From Psychroflexus maritimus (lineage in GTDB: Bacteria; Bacteroidota; Bacteroidia; Flavobacteriales; Flavobacteriaceae), in contig NZ_JAANAS010000083.1 of the NCBI RefSeq assembly GCF_011089875.1, forward strand, positions 49,024 through 113,023: 64,000 nucleotides of DNA. Reading direction: 5' to 3'. The notes under the pieces were generated by a model. It was not told where the DNA came from. It made no database searches and saw only the letters and a program-made list of their open reading frames with translations. Made by a program: the position numbers and the translations under genes. Of this stretch, positions 43,815 to 52,069 are shown piece by piece (the first letter of the stretch is position 1; every line of letters begins with the position of its first letter).

Positions 43815-44345
43815 ATGACCAAGGAAGATTGCTTTTACCTAGGAAAAATCGTTAGTAAATACAGCTTTAAAGGGGAGTTGCTAATTAAATTAGATACAGA
43901 CGAACCTGAATCTTACGAAAATTTGGAATCAGTTTTGGTGGATTTCCGCCGGCAACTGATTCCTTTTTTTATTGAATCTTCTCAGTTGCACAAATCTAAT
44001 TTACTTCGCGTTAAATTTGAAGATATAGAGGAAGAAGCTGATGCAGACGAACTCATTAATTTTGAAGCCTTCCTCCCCTTAAGTCAGTTGCCCCCACTCA
44101 ACGAAAATCAATTTTACTACCACGAAATTATCGGTTTTAAAGCCATTGATGCCAGGCATGGCGATTTAGGTGAAATTACAGGCGTTAACGACCAATCTCC
44201 ACAAGCTTTATTTCAGCTGAAGCACCCCTCAGGAAAAGAAATCCTTATACCTGTAAATGATGAATTTATTCAGAAAATCGATAAAGCCAACGCCACCTTT
44301 TACTTTCAAACCCCCACAGGATTAATCGATTTGTACTTGGACTGA
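43815..44345 (+). CDS. rimM: Ribosome maturation factor RimM
   Basis: A 176-residue protein that helps 16S rRNA processing and 30S head assembly by binding S19. It has an N-terminal RimM domain with FYLGKIVSKYSFKGELLIKLDTD (core LGKIVSKYSFKGEL) and a PRC-barrel-like C-terminal domain with YYHEIIGFKAIDARHGDLGEITGV (core GDLGEITGV) and ILIPVNDEFI. The pair rpsP-rimM is conserved; trmD and rplS, which follow in many bacteria, are absent, and a repeat cluster lies behind the gene. Confidence 0.95.
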   Translation: MTKEDCFYLGKIVSKYSFKGELLIKLDTDEPESYENLESVLVDFRRQLIPFFIESSQLHKSNLLRVKFEDIEEEADADELINFEAFLPLSQLPPLNENQFYYHEIIGFKAIDARHGDLGEITGVNDQSPQALFQLKHPSGKEILIPVNDEFIQKIDKANATFYFQTPTGLIDLYLD

Positions 44346-44399
44346 CTACAATTGAAGTGAATTAAGTACAAAGCGATGCACTGCTTGCGCTGCTTGCAC

Positions 44400-44444
44400 T
44401 GAGCTTAGTCGAAGTGAGCATAATCGAAGTGAGCATAGTCGAAG
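44400..44444. repeat. Three tandem 15-bp repeats
   Basis: TGAGCTTAGTCGAAG, TGAGCATAATCGAAG and TGAGCATAGTCGAAG follow directly on each other, with further degenerate TCGAAGTGA-like units around. TTAGTCGAAGTGA-type words occur as dispersed repeats in flavobacterial genomes, from memory. They lie 55 bp behind rimM and precede a larger repeat cluster. Confidence 0.7.
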
Positions 44445-44490
44445 TGAATTAAGAAATAAGAAGAGAGAAGTTTGGAAATCAGCCTATTAA

Positions 44491-44850
44491 TTCGATTTCA
44501 AAACAAAAAACACCCCCCTGCCCCCCTTACTTCGATTATACTCAGCACAGGCAAGGGGGGTTTAGAGAGTGCTGGGAACACCCCCCTACACCCCCCTCCG
44601 AGGGGGGAAATTTGATTGGAACTAAAAATATGAATTCGATTTCAAAACAAATTGTTTCCCCCCGGGGGAAATGCCGCAGGCAATAGGGGTTTGGAGAGTG
44701 CTGGGAACACCCCCCTGCCCCCCTCTGAGGGGGGAGATTTGATTGGAACTAAAAATATGAATTCGATTTCAAAACAACACCCCCCTCCTTTGGAGGGGTT
44801 GGGGGAGGCTTCCGGCTTCGGGAGGTTGGGGGAGGCTTCTGGCTTCGGCT
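44491..44850. repeat. Cluster of C-run/G-run direct repeats
   Basis: A segment unlike the AT-rich surroundings. A unit of about 93 bp, from GGGGTTT(A/G)GAGAGTGCTGGG to ATTTCAAAACAA, occurs at 44557-44650 and 44686-44777, about 93% alike by eye. A third copy of its end, TTCGATTTCAAAACAA, is at 44491. Each unit contains paired C-runs and G-runs (CACCCCCCT...GAGGGGGGA) that can fold into hairpins. A further direct repeat GGTTGGGGGAGGCTTC(C/T)GGCTTCGG lies around 44798-44848. An ORF across this region encodes only repeat translation and is not counted as a gene. Confidence 0.75.
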
Positions 44851-44859
44851 TTTAGGGAA

Positions 44860-45096
44860 TTAGCGCAGTACTGAAAATCCCCACCATTTTAAGCAATGGA
44901 TTTTCTGACTTTGCTTGGTGTATGAAGAATACCTTGGGGATAATAAAATAGCAATTACTGCAATTATTCCAAAGTGAAGTCGGTCTAAGTCTTCTACAAA
45001 AAAATCAGTCATCAACCAACCCAAAATACTGAGCGCAAAAATGATGGCAAAACGTATTGAAATAGCATTAGTAGCCGAGGTATATTCTTTAATCAT
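44860..45096 (-). CDS. Small hypothetical membrane protein
   Basis: A 78-residue protein with one or two hydrophobic stretches (ISIRFAIIFALSILGWLMTDF and LHFGIIAVIAILLS), a short acidic link between and a basic tail ending WWGFSVLR. It begins 6 bp behind rimO on the same strand, so it may be the last gene of that transcript. It ends at the repeat cluster, so its C-terminus may have been altered by repeat insertion. No family recognised. Confidence 0.5.
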   Translation of the reverse strand: MIKEYTSATNAISIRFAIIFALSILGWLMTDFFVEDLDRLHFGIIAVIAILLSPRYSSYTKQSQKIHCLKWWGFSVLR

Positions 45097-45102
45097 AACT
45101 AC

Positions 45103-46416
45103 TTATTGGTCAGGGTTTACAGGTTCAGCAAATAAATCAAAGTCGGCGGCGTCTATAACTTTCACGAGCGCAAAATCGCCTGTTTTTAAATAAAACTTTG
45201 TAGCGTCAATCAAAACTTCGTTATCCACATCTGGTGAATCAAATTCTGTTCTGCCTACAAAATGATTTCCTTCTTTACGATCGATGACACATTTAAAAGT
45301 CTTGCCAATTTTTTCTTGGTTCAATTCCCATGAAATTTGCGATTGAATTTCCATGATTTCGTTGGCGCGTTGCATTTTCACTTCTTCAGGCACGTTGTCT
45401 TCTAAATTGTAGGCATGAGTATTTTCTTCATGCGAATAGGTAAAGCAACCTAAGCGTTCAAAGCGCATTTCTTTTACCCATTCTTTTAATTCTTGGTATT
45501 GTTCTTCCGTTTCGCCGGGGTAACCCACAATTAATGTGGTTCTAATTGCCATTCCGGGAACTCTTGTTCTAAACTTTTTAAGTAAATCGGTTGTTTTTTT
45601 ATGGTTGGTTCCTCTGCGCATGGACTTCAGTAATTCATCATTGATGTGTTGCAGCGGGATATCGATGTAATTGCAAACCTTAGGCTCTTCTCTAATCACC
45701 TCCAATACATCTTCAGGAAAACCAGTAGGAAAGGCATAATGCAATCTAATCCATTCAATACCTTCAACTTTTACTAAGTTTTGTAGCAATTCTGCTAAGT
45801 TTCTTTTTTTGTATAAATCTAACCCGTAGTAGGTTAAATCTTGCGCAATTAAAATTAATTCCTTGACCCCGTTGGCAGCTAATTTTTCAGCTTCAATCAC
45901 TAATTCGTTGATGGGTTTCGACTTGTGTCCACCGCGCATTAAAGGAATTGCACAAAAAGAACAAGGACGGTCACAGCCTTCGGCAATTTTGAGGTAGGCG
46001 TAATTTTTTGGTGTAGTGGTTAATCGTTCACCAATTAATTCGTGTTTGTAATCAGCGCCAAGTGCTTTTAATAAACTGGGTAATTCGGTGGTTCCAAAAT
46101 ACTGATCAATATTGGGGATTTCTTTTTGTAAATCGGGTTTATAGCGTTCAGACAAACATCCGGTAACAAAAACTTTATCTACTTTTCCTTCTTTTTTTTG
46201 TTGGGCAAAATCTAGAATGGTATTGACCGATTCTTCTTTGGCGTTATCAATAAAACCACAGGTATTAATGACCACCACATTGCCTTGTTGTTCATGAGCT
46301 ACTTCTTTGCCGTTGGCTTTTAGTTGTCCCATTAAAACTTCTGAGTCGTATAAGTTTTTGCTACAACCTAAGGTAACTACATTAATTTTGTTTTTTTTCA
46401 ACGACTTTGTGCGCAT
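45103..46416 (-). CDS. rimO: Ribosomal protein S12 methylthiotransferase RimO
   Basis: A 437-residue radical-SAM enzyme that adds a methylthio group to an aspartate of ribosomal protein S12. The N-terminal UPF0004 domain has three cluster cysteines (TLGCSKN, NTCGFID, TGCLSERY). The radical-SAM core has CDRPCSFC (CxxxCxxC). The C-terminal TRAM domain begins near IDRKEGNHFVGRTEFDSPDVDNEV (core VGRTEFDSPDVDNEV), and the DSPDVDNEV wording is typical of RimO rather than MiaB. Length normal. It has its own -7 promoter element 21 bp upstream. Confidence 0.94.
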   Translation of the reverse strand: MRTKSLKKNKINVVTLGCSKNLYDSEVLMGQLKANGKEVAHEQQGNVVVINTCGFIDNAKEESVNTILDFAQQKKEGKVDKVFVTGCLSERYKPDLQKEIPNIDQYFGTTELPSLLKALGADYKHELIGERLTTTPKNYAYLKIAEGCDRPCSFCAIPLMRGGHKSKPINELVIEAEKLAANGVKELILIAQDLTYYGLDLYKKRNLAELLQNLVKVEGIEWIRLHYAFPTGFPEDVLEVIREEPKVCNYIDIPLQHINDELLKSMRRGTNHKKTTDLLKKFRTRVPGMAIRTTLIVGYPGETEEQYQELKEWVKEMRFERLGCFTYSHEENTHAYNLEDNVPEEVKMQRANEIMEIQSQISWELNQEKIGKTFKCVIDRKEGNHFVGRTEFDSPDVDNEVLIDATKFYLKTGDFALVKVIDAADFDLFAEPVNPDQ

Positions 46417-46436
46417 AGGTATTATTTTTCGGTGTG

Positions 46437-46444
46437 CAAAGATA
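46437..46444 (-). promoter_or_regulatory. -7 promoter element for rimO
   Basis: On the minus strand TATCTTTG matches TAnnTTTG and ends 20 bases before the rimO ATG. A TTTG lies 15 bp upstream, closer than normal, so only the -7 box is counted. Confidence 0.55.
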
Positions 46445-46579
46445 CGACCTAAAAGTTGACAAAAGTGTTAATACCATTTATCAATTAAAATTACCGCAAT
46501 AAAACGCCCTTTATTCCTTTCTGTTTTATTATAAAGAAGAAACTATTTGCGCTGTTAGGCCATCGGCATTCTTTTCGAG

Positions 46580-46681
46580 TTAGTATGCTACTTTATGGTC
46601 ATTCAGTTCTACGTCAAATTTCCCTTTCGCTCCTAACACTTTAATCACTTTTAAAATTGTTGAAAATCTGTTATCTGTTGC
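46580..46681 (-). pseudogene. Remnant of an antidote/HTH-type gene 3' end
   Basis: The minus strand reads NRFSTILKVIKVLGAKGKFDVE then LNDHKVAY and stops, with a core STILKVIKVLG that resembles the C-terminal end of small helix-turn-helix antidote proteins of toxin-antitoxin pairs. The frame closes upstream within a tandem duplication of ATCTGTT (plus strand, 46666-46679). Without the extra seven bases it would continue as ELGNRFSTIL. Further upstream the frames are broken. No toxin gene is seen. The 390-bp gap between rimO and the GIN gene otherwise holds two copies of TTTTTCAGTGGTTTAT near 46709-46745. Confidence 0.35.
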
Positions 46682-46852
46682 CTAATTCGTTCGGCTTTTT
46701 CAATCTTCTTTTTCAGTGGTTTATTTTATTTTTCAGTGGTTTATCTTTTTTTTTAACTACTCCGTGAGTTGAAACAACTATTTCAGAATTAAAGGAAATA
46801 CAATAAAATGTTTAAATTGCGAAGAATAAACAACCTAAAACAACAACAAAGC

Positions 46853-47581
46853 ATGATCACACTCAACAAATTCTTTGTTTTTATTTTATTATCTATTAGC
46901 CTAGTATCTTGTCAAGACATGATGGTAGTTCAAGTGGAAGGAGAAGGTCCCGTAGTAATGAATGAATTTGAAATTGATAATTTTAATCAATTAAGCCTTC
47001 ATTCTGGATGGAAAGTTTTACTAATTCCATCTGATGAAAACAAGATAGTTTTGGAAGCCAATGAAAATTTAGTAGAACTACTAGAAATTGAACAAAAAGG
47101 AAACCGTTTAAAAATCGATTCAGAGAAGCTCATCAAGAAAGCCGATTCAAAATTGATTCAATTGTATTATAATCAAGAATTAACTGAAATTAAAACTTCA
47201 AGCGGGGTATATTTAATTGCGGAAGATATCAAACACTCAGGCAATTTGAATTTAGTTTCAACAAGCGGCTCTAAACTTGAATTAAGTTTTGAAGGTGAAA
47301 AATTAGCTGCTGAAACTACTTCTGGGGCTTCCATTCATCTTACTGGCTCAGCCGCATACTTAGTGGTAAAATCTACCAGTGGTTCTGGTTTTGAAGCTGA
47401 AACCTTCTTAGCTAAAAAGGCAAAAGCAAAAGCTAATTCTGGGGCAAACATCAACTTGAATGTGGAAGAAGGACTTGAAGCAAAAGCCACTAGCGGAGCA
47501 ATCATCAAACATAATTCAGGAATTAAAAATAGAGTAAAAGACACTAATTCTGGAGGAACTATTAAAGCCTATAGTAATTAA
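46853..47581 (+). CDS. Head-GIN-domain lipoprotein (DUF2807)
   Basis: A 242-residue envelope lipoprotein: signal FFVFILLSISLVSC, then a right-handed beta-helix-like domain of the DUF2807/head GIN type. FNQLSLHSGWKVLLIPSDENKIVLEAN (core LHSGWKVLLIPSDENK) is the family opening, and later TSSGVYLIAEDI, STSGSKLELSFEG, TTSGASIHLTG, STSGSGFEAE, ANSGANINLNVE and ATSGAIIKH are successive coils with a repeated SG turn. Function of the family is unknown, perhaps adhesion or surface structure. An in-frame ATG at 46808 would add 15 residues; I prefer 46853 because the signal peptide begins there. Confidence 0.8.
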   Translation: MITLNKFFVFILLSISLVSCQDMMVVQVEGEGPVVMNEFEIDNFNQLSLHSGWKVLLIPSDENKIVLEANENLVELLEIEQKGNRLKIDSEKLIKKADSKLIQLYYNQELTEIKTSSGVYLIAEDIKHSGNLNLVSTSGSKLELSFEGEKLAAETTSGASIHLTGSAAYLVVKSTSGSGFEAETFLAKKAKAKANSGANINLNVEEGLEAKATSGAIIKHNSGIKNRVKDTNSGGTIKAYSN

Positions 47582-47661
47582 TATTTAATACCAACTAACC
47601 ATCCAATGTTGTAATTTCACTCTATAAACGACATTTAATAGTCAAATTGGTATAAGAGCAA

Positions 47662-47699
47662 AAAAAAAATCCAACGTTCAAATGAGTGTTGGATTTTTT
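47662..47699. terminator. Bidirectional terminator between GIN gene and yidC
   Basis: AATCCAAC and GTTGGATT form an eight-bp stem around a twelve-base loop, flanked by A-run and T-run. It lies between two converging genes and can end both transcripts. Confidence 0.88.
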
Positions 47700-47717
47700 G
47701 TTAACTATAAATTGATA

Positions 47718-49634
47718 TTATTTCTTCTTCGGGTCTTTTTCCCTTAGCTTTTTTTGTTCCTCTGCTTGCTCCATTATTTCTTGCATTTTACGGGCAAACT
47801 TTCCTTTTTTCTTCTTCGGCTTTTTCTTGTTTTCTTCTATTTTCTGAAGGATTTTATCTTCCTTAATGATTACATTTTTGATAACTAACATAATTCCAAT
47901 GGTAATTAAGTTAGAGATAAAGTAATATAAGGAAAGTCCACTGGCATAATTATTAAAGAAAATCAGCATACCAAAGGGCATAATGTACATAATTACCTTC
48001 ATATTTGGCATCCCCGGTTGTTGCATTTGTTGCATGTTTTGGCCTGTAGTCATTTGCATGTAACCAAAAATTGCAATGGAGGCTAAAATAGGAAACAAAC
48101 TCACGTGGTTTCCATAGGCCCAAGAAATTAAAGGAATGTAGGCGTCCCATTCAAAAATCACGTCATAACTTGATAAGTCATCGGCCCATAAAAATCCTTT
48201 TTGACGTAAATCAAATGCACTTGGGAAGAACCTAAATAAAGCATAGAAAATAGGAATCTGAAGCAAAGCAGGAATACAGCCGCTCAACGGACTTACTCCG
48301 GTTTTACTATACAATTTCATGGTTTCCTGTTGTTTTTTCATGGCATTGTCCTTATGCTTTTCATTAATTTGAGCAATTTCAGGACGTAAAACTTTCATTT
48401 TAGCTTGCGACAAATAGGATTTATAAGTTACAGGCGAAAGTAATATACGCACGGTAATAGTCATTACAATAATAGCTAATCCATAACTAGGTATAAAGCT
48501 AAGTAGGAAACCAAAAAACGGAATCAACATATATTTATTGATCCAACCAAAAATTCCCCAGCCTAAAGGAACAACTTTGTCTAAATCACGTTCATAAGTA
48601 CTTAAAATTTTGATATCGGTAGGTCCGTAATAGAGGTTCATTTGCTCGGCAAATTCTCCACCTTTAAGTTGAAGCGCAATTTCTGAAGTGTATTTTTTGG
48701 TAAAAACGGTGTCAACTTGTTTGTCTTGAACAAGATTTTCAGAGATAAATTTTCCGTTTTTAAAAGGTGAATCGGTAAGTAGAATAGCACTAAAAAAGTG
48801 TTGTCTATATGCTACCCAATCTACTTTGTCTCCTGTTTCTTCGGTTAATTCACGCTGATTGGTATAATCGTCTTTACCACCATCGTATTGAAAAATAATT
48901 TCAGCGTGTTGGTTTTCATAAGAAATACTTTTGGCATGTCTTAAAGATTTAATTTGCCAAGTGAGTAAGGCTTCTGTATCGCCTGAAAGGATAGAACTTA
49001 ATCCTTGCGAGCGCATACCAAAATCCAACATGTGGTCGTTGGGTTTAATCAGGTATCTATATTCTAGATATTTATCTTGGTCTGCTTTTAAACGCATGGT
49101 CAAGACTTGGTTGTCTCCTTCTTGTTTTAGTTCAGGAACAAAATATAAGTCTTTGGTTTGTAGCGTTCTTCCATCGCGTGTTTTTAATTCGATATTAAAT
49201 TCGGAGTTTCCTTCTTTAGCAATGTAGATTGGCTCGCCCAAATAGTTTTCGTGTTGCTTGAGTTTGGCATCTACTATTTGCCCTCCGTAGTGACTAACTT
49301 TTAACTTTAAAAATTCATTTTCTATATAAGTGTAGTCTTGGTCTTGCTCTTTGGCAAGCATTTCGGATAAGGCAAAACTACCCAATTTTTGTTGGGCAAG
49401 AATACTTGCTATAGAATCACTTACTTGGGCATCTTGAGAAGTGGGCTGAGAAGCAACGGCTTCATTTGAAGTTAGACTATCGGCTTCTTCAGGCGCTACT
49501 TGTTCAGTTTTAGTTGCTTCATTTAGGTTTCCCTCTTCGGCTTCGTCTTGGTTCATATAAACCATCCAGAAAAGGATTAAACCAATTAACAAAAATCCGA
49601 TAACCGAATTTAAATCAAACTTTTTATCTTCCAT
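47718..49634 (-). CDS. yidC: Membrane protein insertase YidC
   Basis: A 638-residue insertase that puts proteins into the inner membrane with or without SecYEG. TM1 at the N-terminus (SVIGFLLIGLILFWMVYMN) precedes a large periplasmic beta domain (about residues 80-350), typical of Gram-negative YidC. Four or five C-terminal helices follow, with YGLAIIVMTITVRILLSPVTYKSYLSQAKMK (core VRILLSPVTYKSYLSQAKM) containing the conserved arginine, then GCIPALLQIPIFYALFRFF and a Met/Gln-rich loop (MQMTTGQNMQQMQQPGM). The C-terminus is strongly basic (KKPKKKKGKFARK), as expected for ribosome contact. A terminator follows. Confidence 0.94.
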   Translation of the reverse strand: MEDKKFDLNSVIGFLLIGLILFWMVYMNQDEAEEGNLNEATKTEQVAPEEADSLTSNEAVASQPTSQDAQVSDSIASILAQQKLGSFALSEMLAKEQDQDYTYIENEFLKLKVSHYGGQIVDAKLKQHENYLGEPIYIAKEGNSEFNIELKTRDGRTLQTKDLYFVPELKQEGDNQVLTMRLKADQDKYLEYRYLIKPNDHMLDFGMRSQGLSSILSGDTEALLTWQIKSLRHAKSISYENQHAEIIFQYDGGKDDYTNQRELTEETGDKVDWVAYRQHFFSAILLTDSPFKNGKFISENLVQDKQVDTVFTKKYTSEIALQLKGGEFAEQMNLYYGPTDIKILSTYERDLDKVVPLGWGIFGWINKYMLIPFFGFLLSFIPSYGLAIIVMTITVRILLSPVTYKSYLSQAKMKVLRPEIAQINEKHKDNAMKKQQETMKLYSKTGVSPLSGCIPALLQIPIFYALFRFFPSAFDLRQKGFLWADDLSSYDVIFEWDAYIPLISWAYGNHVSLFPILASIAIFGYMQMTTGQNMQQMQQPGMPNMKVIMYIMPFGMLIFFNNYASGLSLYYFISNLITIGIMLVIKNVIIKEDKILQKIEENKKKPKKKKGKFARKMQEIMEQAEEQKKLREKDPKKK

Positions 49635-49790
49635 TTAAAATGTACTTTTCGCTTTCAAAATAACTGCAAAAGTCCACATTTTTACTGAATTTTCTTAGTT
49701 TTTGATGTATTTTTTTCAAAAATAAAGTGGACTTATCTACTTCTATGAAAAATAGCTTGTAAGCGAAGTTGTTAAAATCTTCTCATTAAA

Positions 49791-50228
49791 TTAAAACCAA
49801 GCTTGCCAAGGAATTCTAGATAATATTAAAAGTAGGGCAAGGGTATAAAAGAGAGCAACTTTTTTAAATTTTGGTCTTGAAGATAATACTTTCTTGTGTT
49901 TAGAGTAACCCATAGTAATTAGGACCGTGGCTACAATCATTGTTAAAGGATGTTCAATCAAGTACAAGCGCAAGGTGCTGTCTTTCATTACTTCGCCCAT
50001 GCCTTGGTTAGAAAAAGCTTGGAAATATGGACTTACAAAATAAATAACAATACCAATGAGAAGTTGAATATGGGTTACGATGAGTGCAAATAATGAAATT
50101 CTAAAGTCTTTAGATTCATAGGGTTTTTTGCCAAAGTACTTCACTAAAGCGTTGATTGTTGCTAAAAAGACAATAAGCACAACTAAGTATGCCCAATACG
50201 AGTGTAAATGTTTAATTGCTGTGTACAT
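49791..50228 (-). CDS. Four-helix membrane protein, cytochrome-b-like
   Basis: A 145-residue inner-membrane protein with four predicted helices and several histidines near helix ends (IKHLHSYWAYL, ALIVTHIQLLIG, IEHPLTMIVA), a pattern that could hold haem as in small cytochrome-b-like proteins of Bacteroidota. It is widely conserved in flavobacteria as far as I recall, without proven function. It starts 11 bp behind the thioesterase gene, so both are probably co-transcribed. Confidence 0.65.
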   Translation of the reverse strand: MYTAIKHLHSYWAYLVVLIVFLATINALVKYFGKKPYESKDFRISLFALIVTHIQLLIGIVIYFVSPYFQAFSNQGMGEVMKDSTLRLYLIEHPLTMIVATVLITMGYSKHKKVLSSRPKFKKVALFYTLALLLILSRIPWQAWF

Positions 50229-50239
50229 GATAGGTGTTT

Positions 50240-50749
50240 TTATTCAAATAATGCTTTTAATTCGGTAGCTTGTTTAGGGTTCATTTTACCTGCTAAAACC
50301 AAGCTGAGTTGTTTTCTTCTTAAAGCTGCATCAAAACGCTCTTTTTCTAATTTAGATTGCGGTTCAATTTGAGGAATTGGTACAGGATTTCCTGTGTCAT
50401 CTACCGCAACAAAAGTATAGATTGCTTCATTGGCTTTGGTGCTTCTTCCGCTTTCACGGTCTTCAATCCAAACATCAATAAAAATTTCCATTGATGTTTT
50501 AAAAGCACGGGAAACTTTTGCCTCTACAGTTACTACACTGCCTAAAGGTACGGCTTTATTAAAGGCCACGTGATTTACTGAAGCAGTGACTACAATTCTT
50601 CTAGAGTGTCTTCTTGCGGCAATACTTGCTGCGCGGTCCATTCTAGCTAAAAGTTCACCACCAAAAAGGTTGTTTAACGGATTGGTTTCGCCTGGTAAAA
50701 CAAGGTCGGTTAAGGTAGTTTTAGAATCTTCTGGGGTTTTCAAATCCAT
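50240..50749 (-). CDS. Acyl-CoA thioesterase (hotdog fold)
   Basis: A 169-residue hotdog-fold enzyme that hydrolyses acyl-CoA to free acid and CoA. GETNPLNNLFGGELLARMDRAASIAARRHSRR (core NNLFGGELLARMDRAASIAA) has the catalytic region of YciA/BFIT-type thioesterases, and VTASVNHVAFNKAVPLGSVV and EAIYTFVAVDDTG are the second and third family motifs. The ATG at 50749 is preferred to a TTG at 50770. The small membrane protein gene follows. Confidence 0.88.
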   Translation of the reverse strand: MDLKTPEDSKTTLTDLVLPGETNPLNNLFGGELLARMDRAASIAARRHSRRIVVTASVNHVAFNKAVPLGSVVTVEAKVSRAFKTSMEIFIDVWIEDRESGRSTKANEAIYTFVAVDDTGNPVPIPQIEPQSKLEKERFDAALRRKQLSLVLAGKMNPKQATELKALFE

Positions 50750-50932
50750 GAAAATGTTATTTTTTGGCAAAGGTAAGCTATGCGGAATTAAAAATCCATG
50801 TTCGCCTGCACATTCGCAAAAATTTAATTTAATTTTAAATTCTGACTACAAGTTAAAGAATAAACTGAATTAATTCTTTTTGCAACTAGTAAATGATGGA
50901 GCTAAAGAAAAATATTCTTGTTTTCAAGTTAG

Positions 50933-51898
50933 CTACTTGTTTAAATCTGAATTATGAGTAAGTGAACCAACAAACAACCACGCCGATTTTTGATGTGTAG
51001 CCCTTACTTTTTTGAGTAGGTGTAGAGCTTCGCTTCGCTGAGCAAAAGATTGATAAGCAACCTGATGCAAATTGTAGTTGTTTTTTCCTAAATAACGCGC
51101 TTGGTAATCTAAGTCCTGTAATTGTTTTATTTTCTTTTCTGCATTTTTCTTATTTCTGAAAGCACCCGCTATCACATGATAATTCAGCTGACTTAAATCG
51201 TCTGTTTGTTTATTTTTAAGCTCAATTTCTATGGTAGGTAATGGCGTTGAAATAAAAAAGTTAGCCGATTGTATTTCTTGCTGAATTTTTTCTTCGGCTT
51301 TTTTGGCTAGGCTTTCTTGATGCTTATGTTGTTTTTCTTGATCGATTAAATAGGCTCCAAAACTACCCGCTAATACTGCAATAATAAGTAAGGCGGCGTA
51401 TTTTAGATAGGGTTTTTTAGGTGTTTTAGCTACCGGTGTTTGGAGTTGAATATCCGCTTTTTCTGTGGCAGCGGTTTGCAATTGAAGCGCACTGATTTGA
51501 AAAGGCGAAAGTCCAAAACTAGCCTTATGAAAATTGTGTTTTTCTGAAGGAGCAAAAGTGAGTTGGTCTTCTTCGGTTAATTGAATTTCTCCTAAGCCTT
51601 TTAAATGAAAACTTCGTTCAATTTGAAGTACTTGATATAAGTCTTCTACGTAAGAAGCTAAATATTTTTTAGCATCTTCTAGGTCCAGGTATTCTTTTTG
51701 ACTAATGTAATTAACTAAAAGTACATCATCTGATTTTAGTTGTCCGTTAAAAACAAGTTTTCTTCTTGGTGGAAAAAGTGTATTGGTAGAAGAATTGATT
51801 TTAGCATTTTCAAATTTCACAACAAAAGCACCTAATCCTGGAACAATAACACAGTCGTAGCGGTAAAGGAGGTCTTTGATGTAATTTTCAATTCGCAT
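50933..51898 (-). CDS. HU-CCDC81/SPOR domain membrane protein
   Basis: A 321-residue inner-membrane protein. The cytoplasmic N-terminal half contains two HU-like CCDC81 domains: IENYIKDLLYRYDCVIVPGLGAFV (core YDCVIVPGLGAFV) and ERSFHLKGLGEIQLTEED. One membrane helix (about residues 166-187) leads to a coiled periplasmic linker and a C-terminal SPOR domain (YHVIAGAFRNKKNAEKKIKQL, core YHVIAGAFRNKKNA) which binds denuded glycan strands of peptidoglycan at division sites. The combination suggests a link from nucleoid or cytoplasm to cell-wall division machinery. It is monocistronic in this window. Confidence 0.82.
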   Translation of the reverse strand: MRIENYIKDLLYRYDCVIVPGLGAFVVKFENAKINSSTNTLFPPRRKLVFNGQLKSDDVLLVNYISQKEYLDLEDAKKYLASYVEDLYQVLQIERSFHLKGLGEIQLTEEDQLTFAPSEKHNFHKASFGLSPFQISALQLQTAATEKADIQLQTPVAKTPKKPYLKYAALLIIAVLAGSFGAYLIDQEKQHKHQESLAKKAEEKIQQEIQSANFFISTPLPTIEIELKNKQTDDLSQLNYHVIAGAFRNKKNAEKKIKQLQDLDYQARYLGKNNYNLHQVAYQSFAQRSEALHLLKKVRATHQKSAWLFVGSLTHNSDLNK

Positions 51899-52069
51899 AA
51901 ATTATTTTTTTCGAACCCTCAAATTTAAATTTAATTTTAATTTATAAGCTAGATTAAATCATTTTTTTGTGAAAAGATTTCAACAATTATTCAAGCGCTT
52001 CAGCTTTAGGAAATTGGATAAACAAAAAAAAACTTGTCTAAACTACAAACTTCAAGGAGAAATTGGAGT

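Noticed and set aside
44652..44855. 67-residue plus-strand ORF in the repeat cluster
   Set aside because: Its sequence is a translation of the G- and C-run direct repeats and has no independent coding signal.
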